From: Alopecurus myosuroides
Lineage: Eukaryota; Streptophyta; Magnoliopsida; Poales; Poaceae
NCBI GenBank assembly: GCA_028641055.1
Contig: CM054062.1
Coordinates: 10,691,638-10,755,637, forward strand
Reading direction: 5' to 3'
Length of the DNA stretch: 64,000 nt
This document shows, piece after piece, positions 33,392-46,167 of this stretch (positions are counted from its first letter, which is position 1; the number at the start of each line of letters is the position of its first letter). The notes beneath the pieces were generated by a model. It worked only from the letters and a program-made list of their open reading frames with translations. It had not been told where the DNA came from and did not search any database. The position numbers and the translations under genes were made by a program.

Positions 33392-34978
33392 CGATACGTC
33401 ATAAACGTATCCTTAATTTATGATGTTCCATGTTGTTTTCATGTTGTTTCCTACATATTTTCTATACACTTCATGTCATTTTTATCGATTTTCTGGACTA
33501 ACCTATTGACAAGATGCCACAGAGCCAGTTCCCTGTTTCTCCTGTTTTTAGTTTCAGAAAAGTTGTTCTAGAAATATTCTTGGAATTGGAAAATTTGAAG
33601 TCCAGAGGTCCTAGAATTCCCGAAGGTTCCACGGAGTCCCGAAGAGGCCCGGACGGGGCCCACATGAGGGCCACACCATAGGGCGGCGCGCCCCCTGGCC
33701 GCGCCATGGGGTGGTGTGGCCCCCCCGGGCGTGCACCGCTTTTGCCTTTTCGTCTATTTATACCCCCCGACATATCAACCCTAAAAATATACCACTTCGT
33801 CCTGAGAAACACCCGAGGCCGCCATCATGGTCAACCCAAGAGTGGGAGGTATCTGGAGCTCTCCCTGGCACCCTGCCGGGAGGGGAATTCATCACCTGAG
33901 GGGTCTACACCACCATGCCCTCCTCCAAAGTGATGTGTGACTGGTTCATCCCTGGACTACGGGTCCATAGCAGTAGTTAGATGGTTGTCTTCTCCACTTT
34001 GTACCTCATGTTTAGATACTGTGAGCTACCTCACATGATCGAGATCATCTTTATGTAATGATACATGTTGTGTTTGCTGGGATCTGACGAATGTTGAATG
34101 TTATGTCTTCTGATTATCAATCTATCATGTTATCTTCATGCTTATGTTATTTATGATCTTGAATCCTCTTCCATTATTAGTAGATGCTCTGGCCAAGTAG
34201 ATGCTAGTAACTCCAAGAGGGAGTATTTATGCTCGATAGTGGGTTCATGCCTCCTTTGCATCTGTGCTCGAGTGACAGAAACGTGACAGATGGAGGATGT
34301 GCTGTTCCCATTAGGGAGAAAACAATGGTGTTTACCTAGTATATTGTTTACATTACACACTTTGCTTACTGCGATAATCTGCTGCTTGCAACTTAATACC
34401 CAACGTTTTTTCGGATGATATTCGGAGGGTGGATTATTAGTCATAGATGCAGTTGGATGACGGTCTATGTATTTTGTTGTAATGCCCGCATTAATCACAT
34501 AGTAATGTTTATGTCTTGCATATGCACCACGGTGCGGACTTCATTTCTGTCAATTGCCCAGTTGTAATTTGTTCACCACGCATGTTATTTATCTTTCACG
34601 GAGAGACACCACTACTAAACTGTGGACCCCGGTCCATTTTCTCATACTGATAATACACACACTGCTGCTACTGCTTTCATACTGTTTTCCTACTGTTTTC
34701 CACACCATACGTTTAACCTCTTTGTGTTCAGCAAAACATGTGAGATTGACAACCTCACTACTTCGTTGGGGCAAAGTGATTTGATTGTGTTGTGTAGGTT
34801 CCACATTGCTTCTGAACCGGTAGTGAGCCCTACCATCTCAGCTGCTCCAACCTTCTGAAGTTACTCCTTCCTCCTACTAGTCGATTAAACCTTGGTTTCT
34901 TACTGAGGGAAAACTAGTGCTGTGCTCATCATACCTTCCTCTTGGGGTCTCCCAACGAGTGCAAGATCTGCACCATCA
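33392..34978 (+). repeat. Element I 5' LTR (1587 bp)
   Basis: Starts CGATACGTCATAAACGTATC and ends GATCTGCACCATCA. It has a GC-rich hairpin (arms GGGCCACACCA 33668-33678 and TGGTGTGGCCC 33712-33722) followed by a TATTTATACC promoter-like box near 33754. Confidence 0.9.
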
Positions 34979-34988
34979 AGCTAATTTC

Positions 34989-35005
34989 TGGCGTCGTTGC
35001 CGGGG
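34989..35005 (+). promoter_or_regulatory. Element I primer-binding site (tRNA-Asp type)
   Basis: TGGCGTCGTTGCCGGGG lies 10 bases after the LTR. It differs at one base from TGGCGCCGTTGCCGGGG, the complement of the 3' end of plant tRNA-Asp. Confidence 0.75.
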
Positions 35006-35175
35006 AGGAAGAGAATTTCTGCAAGGGTAGTCTCTCACTTCAAACATCTTTACTTTGTTTTTGTTTTGCTTACGTTATTTTATTTTGTCTTGTTTGCTTC
35101 TCTTTATCAAAAACACACAAAAAAAATAGTTCTTATTCTAGCTGTAGTTTTATTCATGTTTTTAGTCTTGTTAAA

Positions 35176-37292
35176 ATGACTACTCCTGAGAACACTAAGT
35201 TATGTGACTTCACTAGCACCAACAACAATGATTTCATTAGCACACCTATTGCTCCACCTGCTCCTACTGCTGATTTTTATGAGATAAAGCCTGCCCTGTT
35301 AAACCTTGTTATGAGAGAGCAATTTTATGGTGTTAAGACTGATGATGCTGCTGCCCATCTTAATAATTTTGTTGAACTATCTAAGATGCAAAAATATAAT
35401 GATGTAGATGGATATATTATTAAACTAAAATTGTTTCCTTTCTCTTTTAGAGGAAGAGCTAAAGAATGGTTGATGTCTTTGCCTAGAAATAGTATTGATT
35501 CTTGGACTAAGTGTAAAGATGCTTTCATTGGAAAATGTTATCCTCCTGCTAAGATTATATCTTTAAGAAGCATCATTATTAATTTTAAGCAACTTGATAA
35601 TGAACATGTTGTTAAAGCTTGGGAAATAATGAAATCTTTAGTTAAGAATTGTCCCACTCATGGACTGACTACTTGGATGATCATCCAAACCTTTTATGCA
35701 GGTCTGAATTTTTATTCAAGAAACCTTCTGGATTCAGCTACTGGAGGAACATTTATGTCTATTACCTTGGGGTAAGCAACAAAGCTTCTTGATGATATGA
35801 TGGTAAATTACTCTGAATGGTACACTAAGAGAGATACAACTGGTAAGAAGATAAATTCTGTTGAAGAAACCTCCTCTTTGAGTGATAGACTTTATGGTAT
35901 TATGTCTATGCTTGTGAATGGCCATGCTCCTATTGACCCAAATAATGTTCCTTTAGCCTCTTTGGTTTCTCAAGAAGAGCATGTTTATGTGAACTTCATT
36001 AAAAATAATAATTTCAACACCAATGCTTATAGGAATAATTTTGGTAGCAAAAATTATAGGCCATATCCTCCCAATAATAGCAATGCTTATGGTAATTCTT
36101 ACGGTAATTCCTACAACAACAATAAAAGTGTACCCTCTGATCTTGAGAACATGCTTAAGAATTTTATTAGTACACAAACTACTTTCAATAAATCTGCTGA
36201 GGAAAAATTTGGCAAAATTGATGTTCTTGCTTCTAAAGTTGATAGCCTTGCTCTTGATGTTGATTTTCTGAAACTAAAGGATATTCCTCATGATGTTAAA
36301 GAAATTAAAACTTTGAATACTATCCAAATTTTAATTGATGATAATGTTAGGATGTTAGCAGAATTGCATGCTAGATGGGAAAGAGAAGATGAAATAGCTA
36401 GAAAGAATAATATAGCTAATGTTTGCACCATTACCACCACTAGTAAAACTGAAGCTTCTCATGCTAGAAAACCTTCCACTATCAATGGTAAAGTAATTGG
36501 TGTTGTAAATACTCCCACTTCCGCTATTAAAAATGCAAAACTTCTTGAAACTGCTAAAAATGTTCCTGATAAAAGTGCTGAAATTTTTAGAAATATGGGG
36601 GACAATGGTCCCATTACCTTTGATAAAAATGATCTTGACTTTTATGATTTAAACATAACTAAAGTGATTAAGATCTTGCAAAAGCTTGCTATTTTTCCTA
36701 ATGCTAGTTCTATGAATATGGCTTTCACAAAACATATTACAAATGCTCTCATGCAAACTAGAGAGGATGAATTAAGGTGTGAAGCCTCTATCCCTAGGAA
36801 GCTAGATGATGGTTGGGAATCCATTATTAAAATGAAAGTGAATGATTTTTATTGCAATGCTCTATGTGATCTTGGTGCTAGTATCTCTGTTATGCCCAAG
36901 AAACTCTATGATATTATTGATTTACCACCATTGGAACCTTGTTATTTGGATGTTCGTCTTATTGATAATGTTCAAAAGAAACCTTTGGGGAGAGTTTATG
37001 ATGTTCTCATCGTGGTTAATAATAATTTTTTCCCTTTTGATTTTGTTGTCTTGAATATTGAATGCAATGCTTCTCTCCAATTGTTTTGGGAAGACCTTTT
37101 CTTAGAACTGTTGGTGCTATTATTGATATGAAAGAGAGGAATATTAAATTTCAGTTCCCACTCAAGAAAGGTATGGAACACTTTCCTAGAAAAATAATGA
37201 AGTTTCCTTTTGATTCTATCATTCTAAGAAATTACAATTTGTATGCTTCTTCACATGAAAACACTTTTCTGGGCCTAGCTAAAAGGCGTTAA
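35176..37292 (+). pseudogene. Element I gag-protease gene
   Basis: The ATG at 35176 opens gag. A retrotransposon-gag block is seen at residues 70-200 (KLKLFPFSFRGRAKEWLMSL, SWTKCKDAFIGK, GLTTWMIIQTFYAGL). A TAA at 35773-35775 interrupts, after which the same frame goes on at 35797-37131. An Asn/Tyr-rich stretch follows, then coiled-coil-like sequence, then an aspartic-protease-like block CDLGASISVMPKKLYD. The catalytic triplet reads DLG where retroviral-type proteases have DTG or DSG; element II and III share this. A one-base loss near 37080 shifts the frame, and the true end runs to 37292 (GRPFLRTVGAIIDM type block, then PLKKGMEHFPRK). No pol follows. It is more intact than the copy in element III. 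Confidence 0.85.
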
Positions 37293-39962
37293 AGAAAAGC
37301 ACTTCTTGGGAGATAACCCATGGTTTTATTTTTGCTTTGTTTTTCTCTATTTTCTTTGAGTCAAGGGGTTGTATACTTATGTAGTAACTCCTTTGTATCT
37401 TTATTTTCATGTTTTAGTTGTGCCAAGTAAAGTTTATTACGAGAGTTGGAATTGGTTTTTGGATTTCTACGCAGGAAACAGATTTCTGCTGTCCACGGTA
37501 AAAACTGGTATAATTTGTAGAAAAAATCAGAATGACCTAAAATTTCTTGTGCTTATTCCTTGGCTAATTCCGCAAATTTTTTATTCCTTAAGTTTTTCGA
37601 TCTGAGCAACACAAGTGCCCCGATAATTTTTTTTCTTTACATACTGGTCTGGTTTTGATAGATTCTGCCATTTTTCTTGCATTTGCTCTTTTACGATGTC
37701 AAGTGGATTTCTTTGCTTCATGAAACATCAGTGGTTGTAGCTTAAGTTTAAAATTATAAATAGAACTTGTGCCCATGCAGATTCCATGAATTTTCGGTTG
37801 TTGCTCTAACCCTCTAATGCGAATTACTCTTTGAGTGTGGTGTAAAGGAAGTTTTCAAGGGTCAAGAGAAGAGGGTGATATATGTGAGCAAGAAGAGTGC
37901 AAGGTCAAAGCTTGGGGATGCCCCTGTGGTTCATCCAAGCATATTTTAATACTACTCAAGAATATAAGCCTTGGGATTCCCAAGGCATCCCCTTCTTCAT
38001 CAACAATCTATCAGGTCACTTCTAGTGAAACTATATTTTTATTCAGTCACATCGTATGAAGTTTACTTGGAGCGTATGTTTGTTTTTATTTTCTTTTATT
38101 TTACTTGCTACAATAATATAGTTGGACCCTATCATTCCTTGTTTGGGAGAGAGACATGCTCCGCTTTTTCGTTTGAATACTTGCTATGCTAGTATTCTTA
38201 GTTTTTCTTCTAGCAGCTGCAAAATTTCTGTTTAGATCTTGTTTTAATTGCATCTCTTGTTCAGAGCTGTTAGTTTTAGTAGTGTTATGTGAGTACTCTC
38301 ATGTTTTCTTGCTTTAGCATTTAGAGAGTTTTTGTTAAAGCATGTTTTATATGGTGCTTGTTGGGAAAAGAAACTGCTGCTTGTAGTAGAATTTATAACA
38401 GTGCAAGTAGAATCTTGTTTAGACTGTGGCTAGACTTTTTCATATCATGATAGATATTATTTTAATTCTAAATAGTTGTGGTTATTTAGTAGCATGATTA
38501 GCCTCAAATAGCTGAGAGTGTTTAATGTGCCATTGAAAGAATCATGAGTTGTTCTTGTCATATTGAAGCATAAATTTTTGGTGTTGTCCTTTGAATGTTT
38601 TATTTGGTTGACTTGGCGCATGCTCACACCATGTTTATGACTATGAACCAGTCACTTATAGCCTCTATGATCATTTCATTTTTGAACTTGTGGTACCACT
38701 TATGCTTTTATTAATGATGTTTATGTCGCTCTGCATGATTATGGATCTTATGCTCTCTTGATTTGTCTCTCCTAGTCTTTTGCTAGCCTCCACCTGTACT
38801 GAGTATGAGCTCTACTCGTGCATCCAACTCCCAAAAACCAAAGTTTACCAAATGTTTCCACCATACCTACCTACATGTGGTAATTAACCTCCACTCCAAA
38901 GTAAATTGCACATGTGTTGCCTTTAAAACTTTCAAAATTGCTGCTGTTTTGTGCTCCTGTTTTAGATCATGAGGACCTAAATAGAGAATCTTTATCTCAC
39001 TTGTTGGTTGGACTTTCACACCCTGGACTAGTGGCTTCGCCCGCTTATCTAGTGATAGAAGAGCCGGCAGCGGGGTGCCTAGCCCCAAAGTAATAACAAC
39101 AAATTCTCTTCACTATTTTGACCCTGATTTATCAGTCAAAGCATAATTGTGTAAACAAAAGAGAAAGAGGGATGACCTTCTACCCACATGCGCCCTTCTA
39201 TGGGATCCGCTCTTGTGAAGTCGAGTTGGCTCATCATGTACTGTATTTTTTGTTTACCATTGTTTGACATAAGCATACACCTCTCTAAAAATATAGACAC
39301 TCCATGGTATGTGATTGTTGGCAGGCACCCGAGGATTCTGTTAGCGATGGTTTGTGTAAGATGGATGGGAGGAGTGTAAAGCTTTTATACCTCTGTTTAA
39401 TAAAATAAAAAGCTCTAGTACATGAGTTGATATTTGCTTCCCTCTGCAAATGGCCTTTCGTCTACTTTTATGTTGAGTCTCCATCTTCTAACTTTATGCA
39501 CATTTGAGAGAGCATAGTTGCCATTCCGAGTTTAGTGTGCATTTGTCCCAGAAACATTATTAATTGATTCATGATGTGTTATTGATTGTTCTCTAATTAT
39601 TTGTTCTTGTCTTCCTCATTAACTTTGAAGGTGTCCTGTCATTTATGTTTTGCCCCACTCTTAAGGACTAGCGAAATATCACTTTGCCATGTTATCTCTA
39701 TACTTGAAACAAACGTATATCTTTCATTGCATTGTTATTCATGATCTTTTATTTGTGTTACTTCTCATGATGCAAGGTGATTGCTATGCTTTATTGTTAA
39801 AATTCTATTTATCATGCTTGTGTTGAAGTTCTATGATCTCAGCTTACTTACGCTTTTACATTATTGATGATCAAGTTTATGTTGGTAGCATGTCACCTCG
39901 GAAATTATGTGTTTTTATCGTTTACCTACACGAGGACGAGTATGAACTAAGATTGGGGATGT
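37293..39962 (+). other. Element I non-coding 3' region
   Basis: No coding domain. It includes two blocks that recur in element III (37920-38060 against 53850-54010) and one that recurs in both II and III (38770-39370). A GGGGATG-rich purine tract precedes the 3' LTR at 39963. Confidence 0.7.
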
Positions 39963-41071
39963 TGATATGTCATAAACGTATCCTTAATTTCTGATGTTCC
40001 ATGTTGTTTCCTACATGTTTTATATACACTTTATGTCATTTCTATCGATTTTCCGGACTAACCTATTGAAAATATGCCATAGAGCCAGTTCCATGTTTTC
40101 TGCTGTTTTAAGTTTCATAAAAGTTGTTCTAGAAATATTCTCGGGATTGGAAAATTCGAAGTCCGGAGGTCCCAGAATTCCCGACGGTTCCACGAAGTCC
40201 CGAAGAGGCCCGGAGGGGGGGGGGGGACAGGAGGGCCACACCATAGGGCGGCGCGCCTCCGGGCCGCGCCATGGGGTGGTGTGGGTCTCCACCGCCTTTT
40301 CCCTTTCGCCTATTTATACCCCCCCGACATATAAACCCTAAAAATATACCACTTTGTCCCGAGAAACACCCGAGGCTGCCGTCATCGTCATCCCAAGATC
40401 AGGAGGGTTCTGGAGCTCTCCCGGGCACCCTTCCGGGAGGGGAATTCGTCACTGGAGGGGTCTGCACCACCATGCCCTCCTCCGAAGTGATGCATGAGTA
40501 GTTCATCCCTGGACTACGGTTCCATAGAAGTAGCTAGATGGTGGTCTTCTCCACTTTGTACCTCATGTTTAGATCTCGTGAGCTGCCTCACATGATCGAG
40601 ATCATCTTTATGTAATGCTACATGTTATGTTTGCTGGGATCTGATGAATGTTGAATGCTATGGATTTTGATTATAAATCTATCATGTTATCTTCATGCTT
40701 ATGTTATTTTTGATCTTGCATGCTCTCCGTAATTTGTAGATTCTCTGGCCAAGTAGATGCTAGTAACTCCAAGAGGGAGTATTTATGCTCGATAGTGGGT
40801 TCATGCCTCCTTTGCATCTATGATCGAGTGACAGAAACGTGAATGATGGAGTGCCATTAGGGAGAAAACAACGGTGTTTACCTAGTTTACATTGTTTACA
40901 TTACACACTTTGCTAACTGCGATAATCTATTGCTTGCAACTTAATACCCAACGTTTGTTCGGATGATATTCAGAGGGTGGATTATTAGTCATAGATGTAG
41001 TTGGATAACGGTCTATGTATTTTGTTGTAATGCCCGCATGAATCACATAGTAATCTTTATGTCTTGCATAT
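39963..41071 (+). repeat. Element I 3' LTR, first part
   Basis: Starts TGATATGTCATAAACGTATC and aligns with 33392-34500. It breaks at the CATAT target site of element II. A run of 12 G (40215-40226) replaces part of the hairpin flank. Confidence 0.9.
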
Positions 41072-42457
41072 TGATACGTCAAAAACGCATCTCCTTTTCC
41101 GAACACATTTTCTTATTGTTTTCCTCTAAACTTGTTTGTTTTTAATGCAACTAACACAGACTAACGATGTTTTCAGCAGAATTACCTTGGTGTCTCATTT
41201 TTGTGTAGAAAAATCAATTTTCGGGAAATTGTCCAGAAAAGACCCCATTGGTCTTAAAACACCGGAAGACCCCGGGAGCCAGAAGGGGGCCAAGAGAGGG
41301 ACCAGAGGGGAGCCACACCACCCCCTGGCGCGCCCCCAGGCTGCGCCAGCTGTTGGTGTGGGACACCCAGAGACCCCCTCGGGCTCCCCTATCGACTACA
41401 TATTGCCTTAAACCCTAAAACCCGATGGGGTTTGTCATATTTCACAGAAACACAACAGAGCGCCGCCACCACCCCGAACCTTAGAAGTTCCTGTTCTCGC
41501 ACCCTGCCGGGACAGGGAATTGGAGGAGATCATCGCCATCGTCATCAGCAATGCCTCTCCATCGACCATCCATATTTCCCCATCCATGTGTGAGTAATTA
41601 CCCCGCTGTAGGCTGAAGGGGATGGTAGGGATTGGATGAGATTGTTCATGTAATAATGCCGTGATTGTTAGGGCATAGTGCCTAGTATCCTCTATTAGTG
41701 CTATTGACATTGTTGCAACTTGCTATGCTTAATGCCTGCCACTTTGGGCCCAAGTGCCATGATCTTAGATCTGAACATGTTATTGAATCATGATGATAAT
41801 TATTGTTTCTTGATCATACCTGCAAGTTGTTTACACATATCGTTGTCCATAACCCGAGGCCCCGAAGTGACAGAAATTGGGACAACCGAAGGGGATGGCT
41901 GTGATGTGAGGATCACATGTGTTCACGGAGTGTTAATGCTTTGCGTCGGTGTTCTATTAAAAGGAACACCTTAATTACCAATAGTTCCCTTGAGGCCCCG
42001 CCAAAAACGGGCCGGTAGGACAAAAGATGCTGTGCAACTTCTCATTGCGAGCGCGTACGACTATTTACGGAATACATGCCTATGGTTACTTAGTGCTTGG
42101 ATGCTTTATCTTATTTATCTGCATGCCCATGTCCTAATTATTATTTGAACTATCTTATCCATGCAACACCCATTCATCTATCCCTATGCCTACAGTATTT
42201 AATCCCGCAGTTTACTTCAAACACTACTGTTGCTGTTGTTTTCATCTCACTGCTGCTATTATTTCGCTACTGTAGCTACTATAAACTGTTACTACTGATA
42301 AACCATTGCGAACAAAAGTACTTTCAGGTGCAGGTGAATTTACAACTCAACTGTTAAGGCTTACAAATATTCTTTGGCTCCCCTTGTGTCGAATCAATAA
42401 ATTTCGGTTTTAATTCCCTCGAAGACTGTTGCGATCCCCTATACTTGTGGGTCATCA
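41072..42457 (+). repeat. Element II 5' LTR (1386 bp)
   Basis: Starts TGATACGTCAAAAACGCATC and ends ACTTGTGGGTCATCA. It contains the GC-rich inverted repeat near 41310-41365, a TGCCGGGACAGGGAAT block and an AATAAA near 42398. Confidence 0.9.
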
Positions 42458-42468
42458 AGACTACTTTC

Positions 42469-42484
42469 TGGCCCGTTGCCGGGG
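42469..42484 (+). promoter_or_regulatory. Element II primer-binding site, one base short
   Basis: TGGCCCGTTGCCGGGG lies 11 bases after the LTR. Compared with the tRNA-Asp complement in element III it lacks one base in the GCGCC part. Confidence 0.65.
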
Positions 42485-42544
42485 AGCATAGCTTTATTTG
42501 CAAGCTCACCGGAGAGTATTATTATCTACTGCCAATTATTCATC

Positions 42545-43567
42545 ATGGGTAAGACTCGTGATGGAAAGTTTCCTATATTATCATCCACTACAAGAAGAGG
42601 TACAACTCTGAACACCTCTCTTTCTCTTGATTCACCGTCTGTTATGAGTAAGTTGCTTACACCACCACATACACATGCTACACGTGCTACTTCTGCTGAA
42701 TCTGAAAATACTTCTGATACTTTTGATGATGCTTCTACTGTGCTTGATGAGAGTGGTTCTATGGGTCCTTTCTTAGATGCTACTATTGCTAAAGCTAAAA
42801 ATATTGCAAACACTGAAACTCCTGATAAAAATCATGTTACTCCTGCTGTTTCACCTGAGCTTAGAGAGAATCCTAGGGATGATTTTGATGATTCCTATGT
42901 TGAACTTAATGATGATCTTATTGATGAAATACATGCTATGAAGGATAGAGATGCTGCTATAAGTTGTATTGAAAGTCAGGCTGTTAGAAATAAATTATCT
43001 CCTGATGCTAAGTTTGCCACTTCTCCCATGAATATTAGGGATAAGGATTATGATTTCTCTCTTGATTTATCTTATATATCTATTGTTGAGAAAGAACCTT
43101 TTTGTGGTACTGAAAATGAAAGTGCTATGAAACACATGAATGAGCTCTCCTCTTTGAGTAGTTTATTCTCTGATGAGCTTAAGAAACATAGCTACTTTGT
43201 TGCTAAAATATTCCCTTTCTCATTAAAAGATGATGCTAAAACTTGGTTTAATAAATTTTCTCCAGGATCTATTGATAGTCCTATTGGTATGGTTAATGTT
43301 TTCTTTCATAAATATTTTCCTGCTAGTGCTCAACATGCTGCTTTACAAAATATATTTAATTTCAAGCAATTGGAAGGAGAGAAATTGCCTGTATCTTGGG
43401 CTAGGTTCTGTTCTTTAGTTAGGGCTACACCTGGGCATAAGCTAGAAAATAATGAAATTCTTGATATATTCTATAATGGACTAACTGTTGAATCTAGGAC
43501 ATACCTGGATAGTTGTGCTGGTTGTGTTTTCAGGCAAAGAACTCTAGATGAAGGAATTAATGGCTAA
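42545..43567 (+). pseudogene. Element II gag, N-terminal frame
   Basis: The 340-residue frame starts MGKTRDGKFPILSSTTRRGT. The first 200 residues are Ser/Asp-rich. A gag domain occupies residues 210-330 (FVAKIFPFSLKDDAKTWFNK, FFHKYFPASAQHAALQNIFN, EILDIFYNGLTVESRTYLDS). The stop at 43565-43567 overlaps by 20 bases the start of the next frame, which is offset by one base. In a decayed element this is most simply a one-base mutation; a programmed shift cannot be excluded. Confidence 0.75.
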
Positions 43568-45218
43568 AATAAGCCAAAATCATGATGATTGGACTATGGT
43601 TGAGCCTGAGCCGACCCCTACTCTAGTATCAACACCAACACCAACACCCAAGAAGAGGGGAATGATTGAATTAAATGATGAAGTGATGAGAGAAGCCAAG
43701 AAATATCTTAAAGAGAGGGGTATTAAATCTAAAGATGTGAAGAATCTTCCACCTATAGAAGAATTATGTAAGCCAATCCCTCAGTCATCCACCATTGAGG
43801 TACACTCTCTCCAACATTTTGATAGTAGAGATATTCCCTATAATAAACCTCCTGGTCAATGTTTAGATGAATTTGATAATTATGTTATTAAGCAAGATAA
43901 TTTTAATATGAGAGTGCAAAATCACCTAATGGAAAACTCTAGAGCTATTGATAATTTACATGGTATTATAGAAAGAACCTCTAATGATGTTAAAATGCTT
44001 GTTAAACATTTTCAAATGGTTCAAACTCAAATTGATCAACTTGCTAAAGTGCAAAAAGATTTGCTAGTTAATGCTTCTAAAGAAAAACAAGCTTATGAAA
44101 TAAGAACTGGAAGTGGTATTGCTACACAAGATCCTTTATATCCTGAGGGACATCCTAAAAGAATTGAACAAGATTCTCAGCAAACTAATAATAATGTTAT
44201 TCATACTAAGAAGAAAAAGAAGAAGAAACATAAAACTGTTGTAGAATCCTCTGAACTTGCTAAAGATCCTAATAGTATATCTATCTTTGATGCTGAAACT
44301 GAAAGTGGTAATGATAAAAGTGAAGCTTCTGATAAAGAAGAACCTGTAGGTGAACCTGAAAAGCAAACTAAAACTGCAAAGTATACTAACAAGGATTTCA
44401 TTGCTAATAAACATGGTAATGAGAGAGAACCTTGGGTACAAAAACCAATGCCTTTTCCTAATAAGAAACACAAATATAAGGAAGAAGAACATTATAACAA
44501 GTTTTGTGAGTGGACAAAACAATTGTTCTTGCAAATTCCTTTAACTGATGCTATTAAATTGCCTCCTTATGTAAAATATATGAAAGATATTGTCTCTAAC
44601 AAAAGGAAGATTCCTAATGAGGAAATCTGCACTATACTTGCTAATTAATCTTTTAATGGCAAGGTTCCTGAGAAGCTTGGAGATCCTGGTATACCAACTA
44701 TTCCCTGTTCTATTAAAAATAATTATGTTAGAACCGCTTTGTGTGATTTGGGAGCTAGAATTAGTGTCATGCCTTTTACTCTCTATAAAAGTCTCCTCCT
44801 AGAAAAATTTATACCAACTGATATATCTTTGCAAATGGCTGATAAGTCTACTGCTATTACTGTGGGTATATGTGAGGATGTTCCTATTCAAGTTGCTAAT
44901 AATTGTCTGATATTAACTGACTTTGTTGTGTTGGAAATTCCTGAAGATGATAATATGTCTATTATTCTTGGGAGACATTTTCTTAATACTGCAGGGGATG
45001 TTATTGATTGCAATCAAGGAAAAGTTACTTTTAATGTTAATGATAAAGAGCACACTGTTTATTTTCCCAAGAAGATTGATAAGAAATATGGTCTAAATTC
45101 CATTGAAAATATTGAGACCATCAAGATTGGAGAATTTTATTGTACGATTCCAGTATCACCCAAAGAATATGAAATTATTATGATTGGGACTATGTCTATC
45201 AAGTTTGGGGTAACATAA
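43548..45218 (+). pseudogene. Element II gag C-terminal part and protease
   Basis: The frame starting MKELMAKISQNHDDWTMVEP runs 366 codons to a TAA at 44646-44648, then continues in the same frame to 45218. It has proline/threonine repeats, a lysine run, coiled-coil-like sequence and a conserved helical end (LFLQIPLTDAIKLPPYVKYM). After the stop comes the protease-like domain with CDLGARISVMPFTLYKSL, MADKSTAITVG and IILGRHFLNTAG. One point mutation would separate this from an open gene. The catalytic triplet is DLG as in elements I and III. It ends 420 bp before the internal module that leads to the extra ORF. Confidence 0.8.
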
Positions 45219-45639
45219 TCATTTAGTGATTAGCAAAGTTTTGCTTCATATGAAAATTGGTCTGGTAACAAGACTTGATCACCCTTGCTAACAAAATGAT
45301 TTTAAATGAAGTGGGCAAGGTTTTCACCTTCCCCATTATGTTTTCACCATGTTTACTTCTGTTATTACATTGCCACTTGAGTACAATCATGTTTTCCACC
45401 ATCCTTGTGCATGTTTTCCTGATGTTTTCACCCTGATTACTGAGGTTATGCATGTTTTCATCATTCATACTTATATTTTCACCACTACCACCTTTGTTTT
45501 CCTTGGTTATTTTTCCATTAGTGTCATGGAACCTTTGTAGTGCTAATTTTGGTTTTGTTTTCCACCTTTTTACTTTCGTTTTCGTGGTTTTTATTAATTA
45601 TTAAAATTCTGGAAATACCTCAAAAATAAAGTTTCTCGA

Positions 45640-46165
45640 AAAATTCTAGAAAAATTATAATAATTTTTTATGTCAAAAATGAGGCAGCGAGCTACCTGCG
45701 AGACCCCAGGGGGACCCACCAGTCAGGCGCACCATGGGGTGGCGCGGCCAGCCCCTGGTGGCACCAACACATGGTGTGGGCCCCCTGGCCCCCCACTAAC
45801 TCTCTCCCCTGTCAAAGTCTTCTCTCTCACCTCCCAAACTGAAAACATTTCCTAGAACCCGTGTTCTTGCTGTTCTTCCTCTGGATTTTCGATCTCCTTC
45901 TTCAGCCCATCGTTTGTGCTGAGATTTGGTGTGTTTGATCTCCGGTATGTGACTCCTCCGATGATCCAAGTAGAATTTTGTTTAGTGAAGTATTTCTTGA
46001 GTATTTTGGTAATGTAGGTGACAACTTATGTGAGTTTGAATGCTTGATTTGAGTAGAAATAATGTAGTTTTGATGTATGTTTATCTCTCATATAAGTCCC
46101 TATGGTAGTTTCCACCTTAAAGTTGCTTGAAATTAATTTTTATGATGATTGTTGAAAAATTTCAG
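45640..46165 (+). promoter_or_regulatory. Internal LTR-like module with hairpin, leader and intron
   Basis: A GC-rich inverted-repeat stretch (about 45719-45785: CACCATGGGGTGGCGCGGCC, then CACATGGTGTGGGCCCCC) resembles the hairpins in the LTRs. A pyrimidine-rich leader follows (45786-45944). A donor GTATGT at 45945 and acceptor TTTCAG ending at 46165 bound a 221 bp intron ending two bases before the ATG at 46168. An AT-rich stretch upstream (TATAATAATTTTTT near 45656) could hold a TATA box. Confidence 0.5.
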
Positions 46166-46167
46166 AG

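Noticed and set aside
42526..44534. Minus-strand frames antisense to element II gag
   Set aside because: They are shadows of the plus-strand gag-protease gene, which has recognisable domains.
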